64,000 nt of DNA from MWBF01 sp040772005 (GTDB lineage: Bacteria > Chloroflexota > Anaerolineae > CG2-30-64-16). Below the pieces are notes generated by a model. That model worked only from the letters and a program-made list of their open reading frames with translations. It made no database searches and had not been told where the DNA came from. Below are positions 8,949 through 16,278 of the stretch, one piece after another. Position 1 is the stretch's first letter; each line of letters begins with the position of its first letter. Where the stretch lies: assembly GCA_040772005.1 (NCBI GenBank), contig JAXGYZ010000003.1, positions 682,001-746,000 of the forward strand, written 5' to 3'. The translations under genes and the position numbers were made by a program.

Positions 8949-9326
8949 ATGGCAAACATGGTAATTCTGGTACTGGACGACATCGATCGCCTTGAAGATG
9001 TGCTGGACGCGTGGCGTATGGCGGGTAGCCGGGGCGTTACAATCCTGGAAAGCAGCGGCATGGCCCGGCTGAAGGCTATGAACCGCGACGACCTGCCCTT
9101 GTTTCCCAGTCTCTCGGACCTGCTGCAAGGACGGGAGGTGCATCATCGCACGCTCTTTACGGTCTTGGGGGATGACATAGACCTGGAAGCCTTTTTCGAT
9201 GCGACTGAGGCCGTGCTGGGCTCCCTCGATACCCATCACACGGGTATCATCTTCGCATTGCCCGTTGTCAGCAGCCGCGGACTCAACCGTGATGCAGTGC
9301 TGACGCCGAAGCATATAGGGCACTGA
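8949..9326 (+). CDS. Small P-II-like hypothetical protein
   Basis: A 125-residue soluble protein starting MANMVILVLDDIDRLEDVLDAW. The alternation of strand and helix, with two halves that look like beta-alpha-beta units (MVILVLDD... and LFTVLGDDIDLEAFFDATEAVL ... GIIFALPV), suggests a ferredoxin-like fold as in P-II-type signalling proteins. I do not recognise a named family. AGAGGAGCAG precedes the ATG. It is followed 10 nt later by another small gene, and the three small genes 8949-9990 look like one unit downstream of the antiporter. Confidence 0.7.
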   Translation: MANMVILVLDDIDRLEDVLDAWRMAGSRGVTILESSGMARLKAMNRDDLPLFPSLSDLLQGREVHHRTLFTVLGDDIDLEAFFDATEAVLGSLDTHHTGIIFALPVVSSRGLNRDAVLTPKHIGH

Positions 9327-9336
9327 GGTCGCGGGT

Positions 9337-9771
9337 ATGGCCTTTTTTGAGGGACTCATCGAGACTGAGGATGGCGCGCCGGTCACCGTCGCCTACGTCG
9401 GGGGCGTGGCGCACTACGTGATCGATGACCTGGGCTTCAAACGCCACGTCGAGGCTGCCGCCATCGACCGCGTTGTCCTGTCTCAATTCATGGCGCAGCT
9501 CCAGGAGAATCGCGACGAGGCCTCCACGTTGATGATGCGCATGATGGGTCAGGAGGACTTGTTCACGAAGGCGATGGTGGACTCCACGATTCGCAACATC
9601 GACCTGGATCAGGTGCTCGGCCAACGTCTGCCGCCCGAGGCGCGGCAATGGCTGGCGATGCTGGGCTTCCGGATCGTGGTCGATATTCACGGCGAGGTGG
9701 TGCGCGTGGATATGCCTGCTGCACCTGAAGGCGGCTTTGACGGCGGCGCCCCGGGCTGGGATGAGGACTGA
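9337..9771 (+). CDS. Hypothetical acidic protein (144 aa)
   Basis: Not recognised. It is a soluble, acidic protein with an N-terminal beta-rich half (APVTVAYVGGVAHYVIDDLGF), a helical middle containing paired methionines (STLMMRMMGQEDLF), and a Gly/Asp-rich tail ending GWDED. The start ATG at 9337 has GAGG upstream. Spacing of 10 nt from the P-II-like gene and 9 nt to the next membrane peptide suggests cotranscription. Confidence 0.65.
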   Translation: MAFFEGLIETEDGAPVTVAYVGGVAHYVIDDLGFKRHVEAAAIDRVVLSQFMAQLQENRDEASTLMMRMMGQEDLFTKAMVDSTIRNIDLDQVLGQRLPPEARQWLAMLGFRIVVDIHGEVVRVDMPAAPEGGFDGGAPGWDED

Positions 9772-9780
9772 TCTGCGTTG

Positions 9781-9990
9781 ATGGGCAAGCTCTGGCGTAA
9801 TCGCGAGTGGCTGAAGGGTGCGCTGTCGGAAATCGGCTGCGGCCTGTTGACCATGCTCTTTGTGACCGTGCCGCTCTGGGTCATCACCCTGGCGACGCGC
9901 GGCCCTGCATTTGCGCTGGCGGTGCTGGGCGGGCTGCTGGTCGTTTTCCTGCTCCTGGCCGTCACAAGCAAATACTTCCGGCGCAAGTAG
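9781..9990 (+). CDS. Small two-helix membrane protein (69 aa)
   Basis: A short protein with a basic N-terminus (MGKLWRNREWLKG) and two hydrophobic segments (about 18-38 and 43-61), ending KYFRRK. This is the layout of a small inner-membrane hairpin protein with both ends in the cytoplasm. No family is recognised. A TTG at 9778 adds one residue and is an alternative start. It is the last gene before the right family-1 MITE copy. Confidence 0.55.
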   Translation: MGKLWRNREWLKGALSEIGCGLLTMLFVTVPLWVITLATRGPAFALAVLGGLLVVFLLLAVTSKYFRRK

Positions 9991-10003
9991 GGAAAGCTCA
10001 GTC

Positions 10004-10176
10004 CAGGGCGGTTTCAGAGTGCATCAGGTGAACCCACCCGGCAACTGAAGTTGCGGCTACCGTTGCGAAGTCTGCCTTCGCAGACTGGAAACTAACCGAC
10101 GCAGGTCGGTTTTGCAGTGGTAGCCGCAGTTTCAACTGCCAGGCAGAAGGCACGAGTGCAACATGATTTCGCCCTG
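10004..10176. mobile_element. MITE-like element, family 1, right copy (173 bp, inverted)
   Basis: The reverse complement of the element at 6101-6273, also exactly 173 bp. Ends are CAGGGCG (10004-10010) and CGCCCTG (10170-10176). The flanking direct repeat AGCTCAGTC (9995-10003 and 10177-10185) is a 9-bp target duplication with a different sequence from that of the left copy, so the two copies inserted independently. The right end lies 18 bp from the -35 box of the riboflavin-transport promoter. Confidence 0.92.
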
Positions 10177-10194
10177 AGCTCAGTCGCGATTCAC

Positions 10195-10222
10195 TTGACA
10201 GCCGTGTAGGCTGTGCTATACT
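10195..10222 (+). promoter_or_regulatory. Sigma-70 promoter of the riboflavin uptake operon
   Basis: A perfect -35 TTGACA (10195-10200), a 16-bp spacer and TATACT (10217-10222). Transcription would start near 10229, a few bases before the FMN aptamer begins. Confidence 0.82.
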
Positions 10223-10237
10223 TCACATCATTGACAG

Positions 10238-10434
10238 CACCTTCGGGGCAGGGTGAGGTGGGTTTCTGACGAAACCTGGGTTTCATAAGAAACCTTAACC
10301 AATTCCCGATCGGCGGTAAGGCGTGTGCGCAAGGCGCACATTTGCCAAGCCCGCAAGTGGATGGGAGTTCGCTCCCGGACACAGACCCGGTGAGAAGCCG
10401 GGGCCGACGGTATAGTCCGGATGGGAGAGGGTGT
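10238..10434 (+). ncRNA. FMN riboswitch (RFN element) with enlarged P2 loop
   Basis: The conserved RFN segments occur in order: CTTCGGGGCAGGGTGA (10241-10256), ATTCCCGATCGGCGGTAA, AGCCCGCAAG, GACCCGGTGAGAAGCCGGGG, then CCGACGGTATAGTCCGGATGG. This aptamer binds FMN and switches off riboflavin synthesis or uptake genes. Between GGGTGA and AATTCCC, where P2 normally has a tiny loop, there are about 44 extra nt (10257-10300). They contain two hairpins, GGTTTC-TGAC-GAAACC and GGTTTC-ATAA-GAAACC. The variable P3 extension is also long. A terminator hairpin follows before the first transporter gene. Confidence 0.95.
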
Positions 10435-10493
10435 GTGCCTGTTACCGGGCCCGGAAGGGTTGGGTAGTGGGTGCGCGTGCCAGTGAACTCTCA

Positions 10494-10529
10494 GCTCCAG
10501 GGTGCAAGTAGCCCTGGGGCTTTGTGTTT
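10494..10529 (+). terminator. Riboswitch expression-platform terminator
   Basis: GCTCCAGGG (10494-10502) pairs with CCCTGGGGC (10512-10520) around a 9-nt loop and is followed by TTTGTGTTT. It lies between the FMN aptamer and the permease start, as expected for FMN-dependent premature termination. Confidence 0.82.
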
Positions 10530-10552
10530 AACACAGCAAATGGGAGTACCCT

Positions 10553-11398
10553 GTGAATGCAACGCTTGCCCGCCACGCGACCCGGAATGTGCGTATGAGC
10601 CTGCAAGACCTCTGGCGTCTGCCGGCTCGTGCCGGCCGCCGGCTGCTCCGGCTGGACCTCCTGCTCATTCCGCTGGCCCTGGTTCTGTTTGTGTCCGGTT
10701 GGCACCTGCTCGTCCGCTGGCAGCAATACCCGGCGTTCATCCTGCCCAGCCCGGCGCTCGTCTGGGCGCGCTTCCTGACCCTGGCTGCCGATGGCACACT
10801 TGCCATGCACACGGCCGCGACGCTGGCGGAAGTCCTGGCCGGCCTGGCGCTGGGCCTGACGGTTGCCATGCTGACGGGCTATGGCCTCGCCAAGTCGCCG
10901 CTGCTGGAGCGCATCCTCTCGCCCTACATCGTGGCCTCGCAGGCGGTGCCGATTGTTGCGCTCGCGCCGTTGCTGGTCATCTGGTTCGGTTTCGGTGGGC
11001 TCTCGAAGGTGCTAGTCTGCGCGCTCACGGTCTTCTTCCCTGCGCTCGTCAACACCATCGTCGGCATCCGGTCGGTCGAGCCGGACCTGCACGCGCTCAT
11101 GCGCTCGTTACAGGCCAGCCGGTGGCAGACGTTCGTCAAGCTGGAGGTGCCGGCCGCGCTGCCCATTCTTTTTGGCGGGCTCAAGGTCGCCGTGACGCTG
11201 GCGGTCATCGGCGCGGTGGTGGGTGAATTCGTCGGCGCCAGCCGGGGCCTTGGGTTCCTGATTAACCTGGCGCGCGGCATCCTCGATACGCCGATGCTGT
11301 TCGTGGCGCTTTTCACCCTGGTTGCGATTGCCTTGCTGCTCTATTCGGTCGTTGCGCTCGTTGAGTATCTGGTCCTGCGCTGGCGGCGCGCGTCGTGA
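10553..11398 (+). CDS. ribX: ABC transporter permease, riboflavin/FMN uptake (RibX-like)
   Basis: A 281-residue inner-membrane permease of the BPD_transp_1 type with about six helices. The EAA-like coupling loop is visible around ALMRSLQASRWQTFVKLEVPAALP. It lies directly behind an FMN riboswitch and is followed by an NMT1/THI5-type binding protein and an ATPase, which is the RibXY arrangement described from Chloroflexi. Substrate assignment rests on that context. The start is the GTG at 10553 with GGGAG 6 nt upstream; an internal ATG at 10595 is an alternative. The next gene starts 38 nt downstream. Confidence 0.88.
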   Translation: MNATLARHATRNVRMSLQDLWRLPARAGRRLLRLDLLLIPLALVLFVSGWHLLVRWQQYPAFILPSPALVWARFLTLAADGTLAMHTAATLAEVLAGLALGLTVAMLTGYGLAKSPLLERILSPYIVASQAVPIVALAPLLVIWFGFGGLSKVLVCALTVFFPALVNTIVGIRSVEPDLHALMRSLQASRWQTFVKLEVPAALPILFGGLKVAVTLAVIGAVVGEFVGASRGLGFLINLARGILDTPMLFVALFTLVAIALLLYSVVALVEYLVLRWRRAS

Positions 11399-11436
11399 CC
11401 GGTTTGGAGTGGGCGCTTCAGCGCCGCGGAGGTCTT

Positions 11437-12492
11437 ATGTCCCGAAAACTCATTCTTCCTGTTCTCATGCTGCTAGTTGTCCTCGTCGCCGGTTGTGTGC
11501 CGGTGGGCACGCCTGCGGCACCGGCGGCCGCGCCGGAAACGCCCGCCGCTGAGGTTGCCACGGCGGACGCGCCCGCGCTCACCCGGCTGACCGTTGCGAT
11601 GGGCTATATCCCCAGCGTGCAGTTCGCGCCCTTTTACGTGGCGCAGGAACGCGGCTACTTCCGCGAGGCCGGGCTGGAGGTCATCCCGCAGTACGGCATC
11701 GAGAGCGACCTGCTCAAGCTCGTCGGCACGGGCGAACTGTCCTTCATGATCGGCAGCGGCGAGGAGGTCATCCTGGGCCGCAGCCAGGGGCTGCCCGTGC
11801 GGTATGTCATGCGCTGGTATCGCAGCTTCCCGGTCGTGCTGTTTGCGAAGACCTCCCAGGGCATCAGTAGCCCCGCGGACCTGGTCGGCAAGCAGGTCGG
11901 GCTGCCGGGGCTGTTCGGCGCCAGCTACGTCGGCTGGGAGGCGCTGGTCTACGCGACCGGGCTGGATGCGAACCAGGTGACGCTGCAGAGCATCGGCTTC
12001 ACGCAGGCCACGGCAGTCAGCCGGGACCAGGTGGACGCTGCGCTCGACTACGTCGTCAATGGCCCCGTGCAGTTGCGGCTGGCCGGAGAGGAGATCACCG
12101 TCATCCCCGTCTCGGACTACGTAGACCTGCCCTCGAACGGCATCATTACGAACGAGCAGACCATCCAGGCCCAGCCCGAACTGGTGCGCGCCTTCGTGAC
12201 GGCGCTGCTGCGCGGGCTCGCCGACACGCTCGCGGACGCGGACGCGGCCTTCGAGATCAGCCTGCAGGCCGTGCCGGAGGCCGGGGGCGAGCAGGCAGCG
12301 GTGAGCCGGGCCATCTTCGATGAATCGCTCAAGCTATGGCAGGCGCCGGCCGGCGAGTTGGGCCTTTCTGACCCGGCCGCGTGGGAGCAGGCCGCGCAGT
12401 TCATGAAAGAGATGGGCCTCATCCAGACGGAGGTCGTGGCCGCCGACCTGTTCACGAACGACTTCGTGCCGGGCCATCTGGCCGCGCCATGA
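11437..12492 (+). CDS. ribY: Riboflavin-binding ABC transporter lipoprotein (RibY-like, NMT1/THI5 fold)
   Basis: A 351-residue substrate-binding lipoprotein. The signal is MSRKLILPVLMLLVVLVAGC, with the lipobox Cys at about residue 20, then an Ala/Pro-rich spacer. The binding domain opens LTVAMGYIPSVQFAPFYVA and continues RGYFREAGLEV, the pattern of the NMT1/THI5-like family that captures thiamine precursors and, in RibY, riboflavin. The ATG at 11437 is preceded by GGAGG; an upstream in-frame start at 11395 would bury the signal peptide. Its end overlaps the ATPase start (ATGA). Ligand identity is inferred from the FMN riboswitch. Confidence 0.9.
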   Translation: MSRKLILPVLMLLVVLVAGCVPVGTPAAPAAAPETPAAEVATADAPALTRLTVAMGYIPSVQFAPFYVAQERGYFREAGLEVIPQYGIESDLLKLVGTGELSFMIGSGEEVILGRSQGLPVRYVMRWYRSFPVVLFAKTSQGISSPADLVGKQVGLPGLFGASYVGWEALVYATGLDANQVTLQSIGFTQATAVSRDQVDAALDYVVNGPVQLRLAGEEITVIPVSDYVDLPSNGIITNEQTIQAQPELVRAFVTALLRGLADTLADADAAFEISLQAVPEAGGEQAAVSRAIFDESLKLWQAPAGELGLSDPAAWEQAAQFMKEMGLIQTEVVAADLFTNDFVPGHLAAP

Positions 12493-13256
12493 CCGCGGCG
12501 CATCCGGTCCTGGAGGCGCGGTCCCTCCGCATGACCTTCTATGACCGCAACCGGGCAGACTTGCTGGCGCTGGACGGCATGTCGCTGCAGGTGGCGGACG
12601 GTGAGTATCTCGCCATCGTCGGGCCGTCCGGCTGCGGCAAGAGTACGCTGCTCCGGCTACTGGCGGGGCTGCTCCGGCCCATCAGCGGGGAGGTGCTGTG
12701 GCGCGGTGAGCCGTTGACCGAGCCACGCCGCGAGATCGGCTTCGTCTTCCAGCGCGCGAACCTCATGCCCTGGCGGACCGTCCTGGGCAACATCATGCTG
12801 CCCCTGGAGGTTGCCGGCCTGACGCAGGCCGACATGGCGCAGCGCGGCCACGATCTCATCAGCCTGGTGAACCTCGAAGGGTTCGCCGATGCCTATCCGA
12901 GCCAGCTTTCGGGTGGGATGCAGCAGCGCGTCGCGCTGGCGCGCGCGCTGGTGTACGAGCCGAGCGTGCTGCTGTTGGACGAGCCGTTCGGTTCGCTCGA
13001 CGCGCTCACGCGCGAGCGCATGAATGCGGAGATGACGCGCATCTGGTCGCTGCGCCGGCCCACCGTCGTGATGGTGACGCACAGCATCTCCGAAGCCGTG
13101 TTCCTGGCCGACCGGGTCATCGTGATGTCGCCGCGCCCCGGTCGCGTGCGCGCACAATTTGCCATCCCCCTGCCGCGGCCCCGAGACATCGCTGTGACGA
13201 CGGAGCCGGAGTTCATCACGCTCACCCGGGCCGTGCGTGCGGAGATCGTAGATTAG
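12489..13256 (+). CDS. ABC transporter ATP-binding protein of the riboflavin uptake system
   Basis: A 255-residue cytoplasmic ATPase of the nitrate/sulfonate/thiamine class. Walker A is GPSGCGKST, the signature is LSGGMQQRVALARAL, Walker B is VLLLDEPFGSLD, and the switch His is in MVTHSISEA. The ATG at 12489 overlaps the binding-protein stop (ATGA), so the two are translationally coupled. It energises uptake through the RibX-like permease. Its own stop codon TAG (13254-13256) is exactly where a family-2 MITE begins: the target duplication TAGATTA includes the last Asp codon and part of the stop. Confidence 0.92.
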   Translation: MTAAHPVLEARSLRMTFYDRNRADLLALDGMSLQVADGEYLAIVGPSGCGKSTLLRLLAGLLRPISGEVLWRGEPLTEPRREIGFVFQRANLMPWRTVLGNIMLPLEVAGLTQADMAQRGHDLISLVNLEGFADAYPSQLSGGMQQRVALARALVYEPSVLLLDEPFGSLDALTRERMNAEMTRIWSLRRPTVVMVTHSISEAVFLADRVIVMSPRPGRVRAQFAIPLPRPRDIAVTTEPEFITLTRAVRAEIVD

Positions 13257-13428
13257 GGTGCGTTTCACGTTGGGGGCGCGGCCAGCGCGGATAAACGAAT
13301 GCGCTGGCGCGCCACGAATACGCGAAGCGTGGGCGCCGCGGCGGGATATTCGTGTATCCGTGCCCAGCGCCGCAGCGCCATTCGCGTATGCGCGCTGGCC
13401 GCGTTCGCCCCCAGTATGTAACGCGCCC
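13256..13428. mobile_element. MITE-like element, family 2, copy A (173 bp)
   Basis: Ends are GGGTGCGTTTCACGTTGGGG and, inverted, GGGCGCGTTACATACTGGGG, long imperfect terminal inverted repeats. The whole element is a degenerate palindrome rich in CGAAT/ATTCG. A direct repeat TAGATTA flanks it (13249-13255 and 13429-13435). It differs from copy C at three positions. There is no coding capacity. It is inserted between the transporter ATPase stop and the glgA promoter. Confidence 0.88.
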
Positions 13429-13442
13429 TAGATTAGAGCGCG

Positions 13443-13471
13443 TTGCACTTTCGCTCTTTCTGTGCTACCAT
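13443..13471 (+). promoter_or_regulatory. Probable promoter of glgA
   Basis: TTGCAC (13443-13448), 17 bp, TACCAT (13466-13471), about 32 nt upstream of the glgA ATG and 14 bp beyond the end of MITE copy A. Confidence 0.5.
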
Positions 13472-13503
13472 AGGCCCCACACCACCCTGGGAGCCCGCAA
13501 GCC

Positions 13504-15054
13504 ATGGGCCTGCTAAAACCGCTCAAAGTTCTGTATCTGACGGCCGAATGCGTGCCGTTTGCCAAGACCGGCGGGCTGGCCGATGTGGCCGGCGCGCTGC
13601 CGAAGGCCATCCGCGCGCTCGGCCATGATGTGCGCATCATGATGCCGCGCTATGGCCGCGTCGAGATCGAGAAGTTCGACCTGCGCCGTGTGCTGGAGAC
13701 GGTGGCGGTGCCGATGGATGAGCGCACCGAGGTCGCTGCCATCTACGAGGGCAGCATCGGCGCGAACAACAGCCTCACGCCCGTTTACTTCGTGGACAGC
13801 CCGCGTTACTTCGACCGCCAGGGCATCTATATGTATCCGGACGATGCGGAGCGGTTCATCTTCTTCTCGCGCGCCGCGCTCGAAACGTGCCGCGTGATGG
13901 GCTGGCAGCCCGATATCATCCACTGCAACGAGTGGCATACCGCGCTCATCCCCAACTGGTTGAAGACGGTCTACCGGGATGATCCTTTCTTCTCGTCCAT
14001 CGCCACGCTCTACACTGCGCACAATCTCGAATACCAGGGCATTTTCGGCTACCGGATTCTCGAAATCGCGGGGCTGGCCGAGACCGGCTTCATCGCCCAT
14101 CCCGATATTGCGCCCGACCTCAACTACGTCGTGGACCTGATGGCGCGGGGGCTGCTGTTCGCGGATATCATCAATACCGTCAGCGAGACCTATGCCCAGG
14201 AGATCCTGACGCCGGAGTTCGGCCAGCGGCTCGATCCGGTGCTGCGTGACCGCCGCGACCGGCTGTTCGGCATCCTCAACGGCATCGACACCGAGCTGTA
14301 CGATCCCGCGACCGACCCGAACATTGCCGTGCACTTCGACATTACCAACATCGAGGCGCGCGCGGCGAACAAGGCCGCGCTGCAGGCGGAAGCCAAGCTT
14401 GCCCAGCACCCGGAGATGCCCATCGTCAGCATTGTGGGGCGCCTGATCGACCAGAAGGGATTCGACCTTATCAATGCCATTGCCGACCCGCTGCTGCGCC
14501 ACAACGGGTGTCAGCTTGTTGTCATGGGCACGGGCGAGATGCGCTATCACGAAATGCTGAATGCGCTGGCCGTACGCTACCCGGAGCGCGTGGCTGTGTT
14601 CCTCACGTTCACCCGGCCCCTCGAACAGCGCATCTACGCAGGCAGCGACATCTTCCTGATGCCGTCGCGCTTCGAGCCGTGCGGCCTGAACCAGATGGTC
14701 GCCATGCGCTACGGGGCCGTGCCGGTCGTGCATCGCGTCGGCGGACTGGCGGACAGCGTCAGCGACTACACCCCGGAAACCGGCGAGGGCCACGGCTTCG
14801 ACTTCGCAACCTATGACGCGATGGCCTTGTACACGGCGCTGATTCGCGCGCTGGAGACGTACCGCCACCGAGAAATCTGGCGGCAGCTTGTCCGTCGCTG
14901 CATGGCGGTCGATTTCTCCTGGCGGCGCTCCGCAGTCAAGTACGTGGACCTATATCACCGCGCTTTGACCATCAAATCCCAGAGCCAGAAGACGTTGGCC
15001 GACTACGCGCTGGGACCACAGGCGGCGGCACGCGGGACAGCGGATGCCGCATGA
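13504..15054 (+). CDS. glgA: Glycogen (starch) synthase
   Basis: A 516-residue GT5 glycosyltransferase that adds ADP-glucose units to the non-reducing ends of alpha-1,4-glucan. The N-terminal substrate loop KTGGLADV (21-28) follows the opening VLYLTAECVPF. The C-terminal nucleotide-sugar domain has SIVGRLIDQKGFDLI and the catalytic-region motif RFEPCGLNQM. The length is normal to slightly long. No glgB, glgC or glgP is nearby, so it is an isolated glycogen gene. Its stop overlaps the ATG of the next gene (ATGA), suggesting cotranscription with the AlaX-like gene. Confidence 0.93.
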   Translation: MGLLKPLKVLYLTAECVPFAKTGGLADVAGALPKAIRALGHDVRIMMPRYGRVEIEKFDLRRVLETVAVPMDERTEVAAIYEGSIGANNSLTPVYFVDSPRYFDRQGIYMYPDDAERFIFFSRAALETCRVMGWQPDIIHCNEWHTALIPNWLKTVYRDDPFFSSIATLYTAHNLEYQGIFGYRILEIAGLAETGFIAHPDIAPDLNYVVDLMARGLLFADIINTVSETYAQEILTPEFGQRLDPVLRDRRDRLFGILNGIDTELYDPATDPNIAVHFDITNIEARAANKAALQAEAKLAQHPEMPIVSIVGRLIDQKGFDLINAIADPLLRHNGCQLVVMGTGEMRYHEMLNALAVRYPERVAVFLTFTRPLEQRIYAGSDIFLMPSRFEPCGLNQMVAMRYGAVPVVHRVGGLADSVSDYTPETGEGHGFDFATYDAMALYTALIRALETYRHREIWRQLVRRCMAVDFSWRRSAVKYVDLYHRALTIKSQSQKTLADYALGPQAAARGTADAA

Positions 15055-16262
15055 ACACTGAGCGCCTCTATTACGCCGATGCATACTGTGCAGACTTCGC
15101 GGGCCGCGTGCTGGCAGCCCGCGCTGAGGGCGACCGGCTGGCGGTCGTGCTGGATCGTACCGCGTTCTATCCCACGGGCGGGGGCCAGCCGAACGACACG
15201 GGAAGGCTCACCGCGGCGGCCGGCAGCAGGGCAGTAGTTGACGTAACCAGCGAGGATGGCCTGGTGTGGCACTGGCTCGACGCCGGCGCGGCCCCAGCAG
15301 ACTGGCCGGCCGGTGCGCCGGTGACAGGTACGGTGGATTGGTCGCGCCGTTTCGACCACATGCAGCAGCACACGGGCCAGCACATCCTCTCGCAGGCGTT
15401 CATCGAAACGTGCGGGGCAGAGACCGTCGCATTTCACCTGGGGGTGGCCTATAGCACCATCGACCTGGCGCGCGCGGATCTCGACGGCGCAGCCGTGGCC
15501 GCAGCCGAAGCTGCGGCGAACCGCATCATCGACCGGGCCTTGCCTGTAACCGCGGGCTATGTGACGCCGAAGGAACTTGCTGCGCTACCGCTGCGTCGCG
15601 CGCCGAAGGTCACGGAAAACATCCGGATTGTCCAGGTCGCGGGGTTCGACTGGTCGGCCTGCGGCGGCACGCACGTCGCCAACAGCAGCCAGGTGGGGCT
15701 CATCAAGGTCATCGCAACCGAGCGCCGGGGCGGGGAGCTGCGCGTGACCTTCCTTTGCGGCGGCCGCGCGCGGGCGGATTACGCCCGGCTGCACGCGCTG
15801 GCGCAGGGGTTGGTCGCCCGCTTCACGACGGGGCAGGATGAGCTCCTGGCCGCGGTGGACCGCCGTGCCGCCGAACTGGACGCGCTACGCAAGGAGCTGG
15901 CCGACCTGGACCGCCAGTGGGTCGAGGCGACCGCCGCGGCGCTCTGGGCCGGGGCTGAACCGCGCGGCAGCTACCGGGTTGTGGCGCAGGCGCTCGCTGC
16001 CCCGGCGGAGCGCGTCAAGCGCGTGGCGCAGGCCCTGAAAGCGCGCGAGCGGACCGTCGTGCTGCTGGCAGCGCGCGGGGAGCGGCCCCAGGTGTTCTGC
16101 ACCCGCTCCGATGACCTGACGGTCGATGCGGCCGCGCTGCTGCGCATAGTCGTCACGGCAGGCGGGGGGCGCGGGGGCGGCCGGCCGGATTGGGCGCAGG
16201 GCGGCGTGCCCGTTGACGATGTCCTGGACGCTGCGCTGCACGCGGGGCTGTCCACTCTGTAA
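15051..16262 (+). CDS. Alanyl-tRNA editing protein (AlaX-L type, DHHA1 domain)
   Basis: A 403-residue free-standing homologue of the alanyl-tRNA synthetase editing and C-terminal domains. It hydrolyses Ser-tRNA(Ala) or Gly-tRNA(Ala). The N-terminal beta-barrel part contains FYPTGGGQPND. The metal-binding SAD motifs follow: HMQQHTGQH (about 103-111) and SACGGTHV (about 203-210). The C-terminal DHHA1-like part ends in a glycine-rich GGGRGGGRPDWAQGG segment. This is the long AlaX form. The start overlaps the glgA stop by 4 nt. Confidence 0.92.
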   Translation: MNTERLYYADAYCADFAGRVLAARAEGDRLAVVLDRTAFYPTGGGQPNDTGRLTAAAGSRAVVDVTSEDGLVWHWLDAGAAPADWPAGAPVTGTVDWSRRFDHMQQHTGQHILSQAFIETCGAETVAFHLGVAYSTIDLARADLDGAAVAAAEAAANRIIDRALPVTAGYVTPKELAALPLRRAPKVTENIRIVQVAGFDWSACGGTHVANSSQVGLIKVIATERRGGELRVTFLCGGRARADYARLHALAQGLVARFTTGQDELLAAVDRRAAELDALRKELADLDRQWVEATAAALWAGAEPRGSYRVVAQALAAPAERVKRVAQALKARERTVVLLAARGERPQVFCTRSDDLTVDAAALLRIVVTAGGGRGGGRPDWAQGGVPVDDVLDAALHAGLSTL

Positions 16263-16278
16263 GTCGAGGTCGTGTCTT

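Noticed and set aside
10004..10176. Family-1 MITE palindrome as a structured RNA or part of the riboswitch
   Set aside because: It is upstream of the promoter, has target duplications, and recurs in another locus, so a mobile element explains it better.
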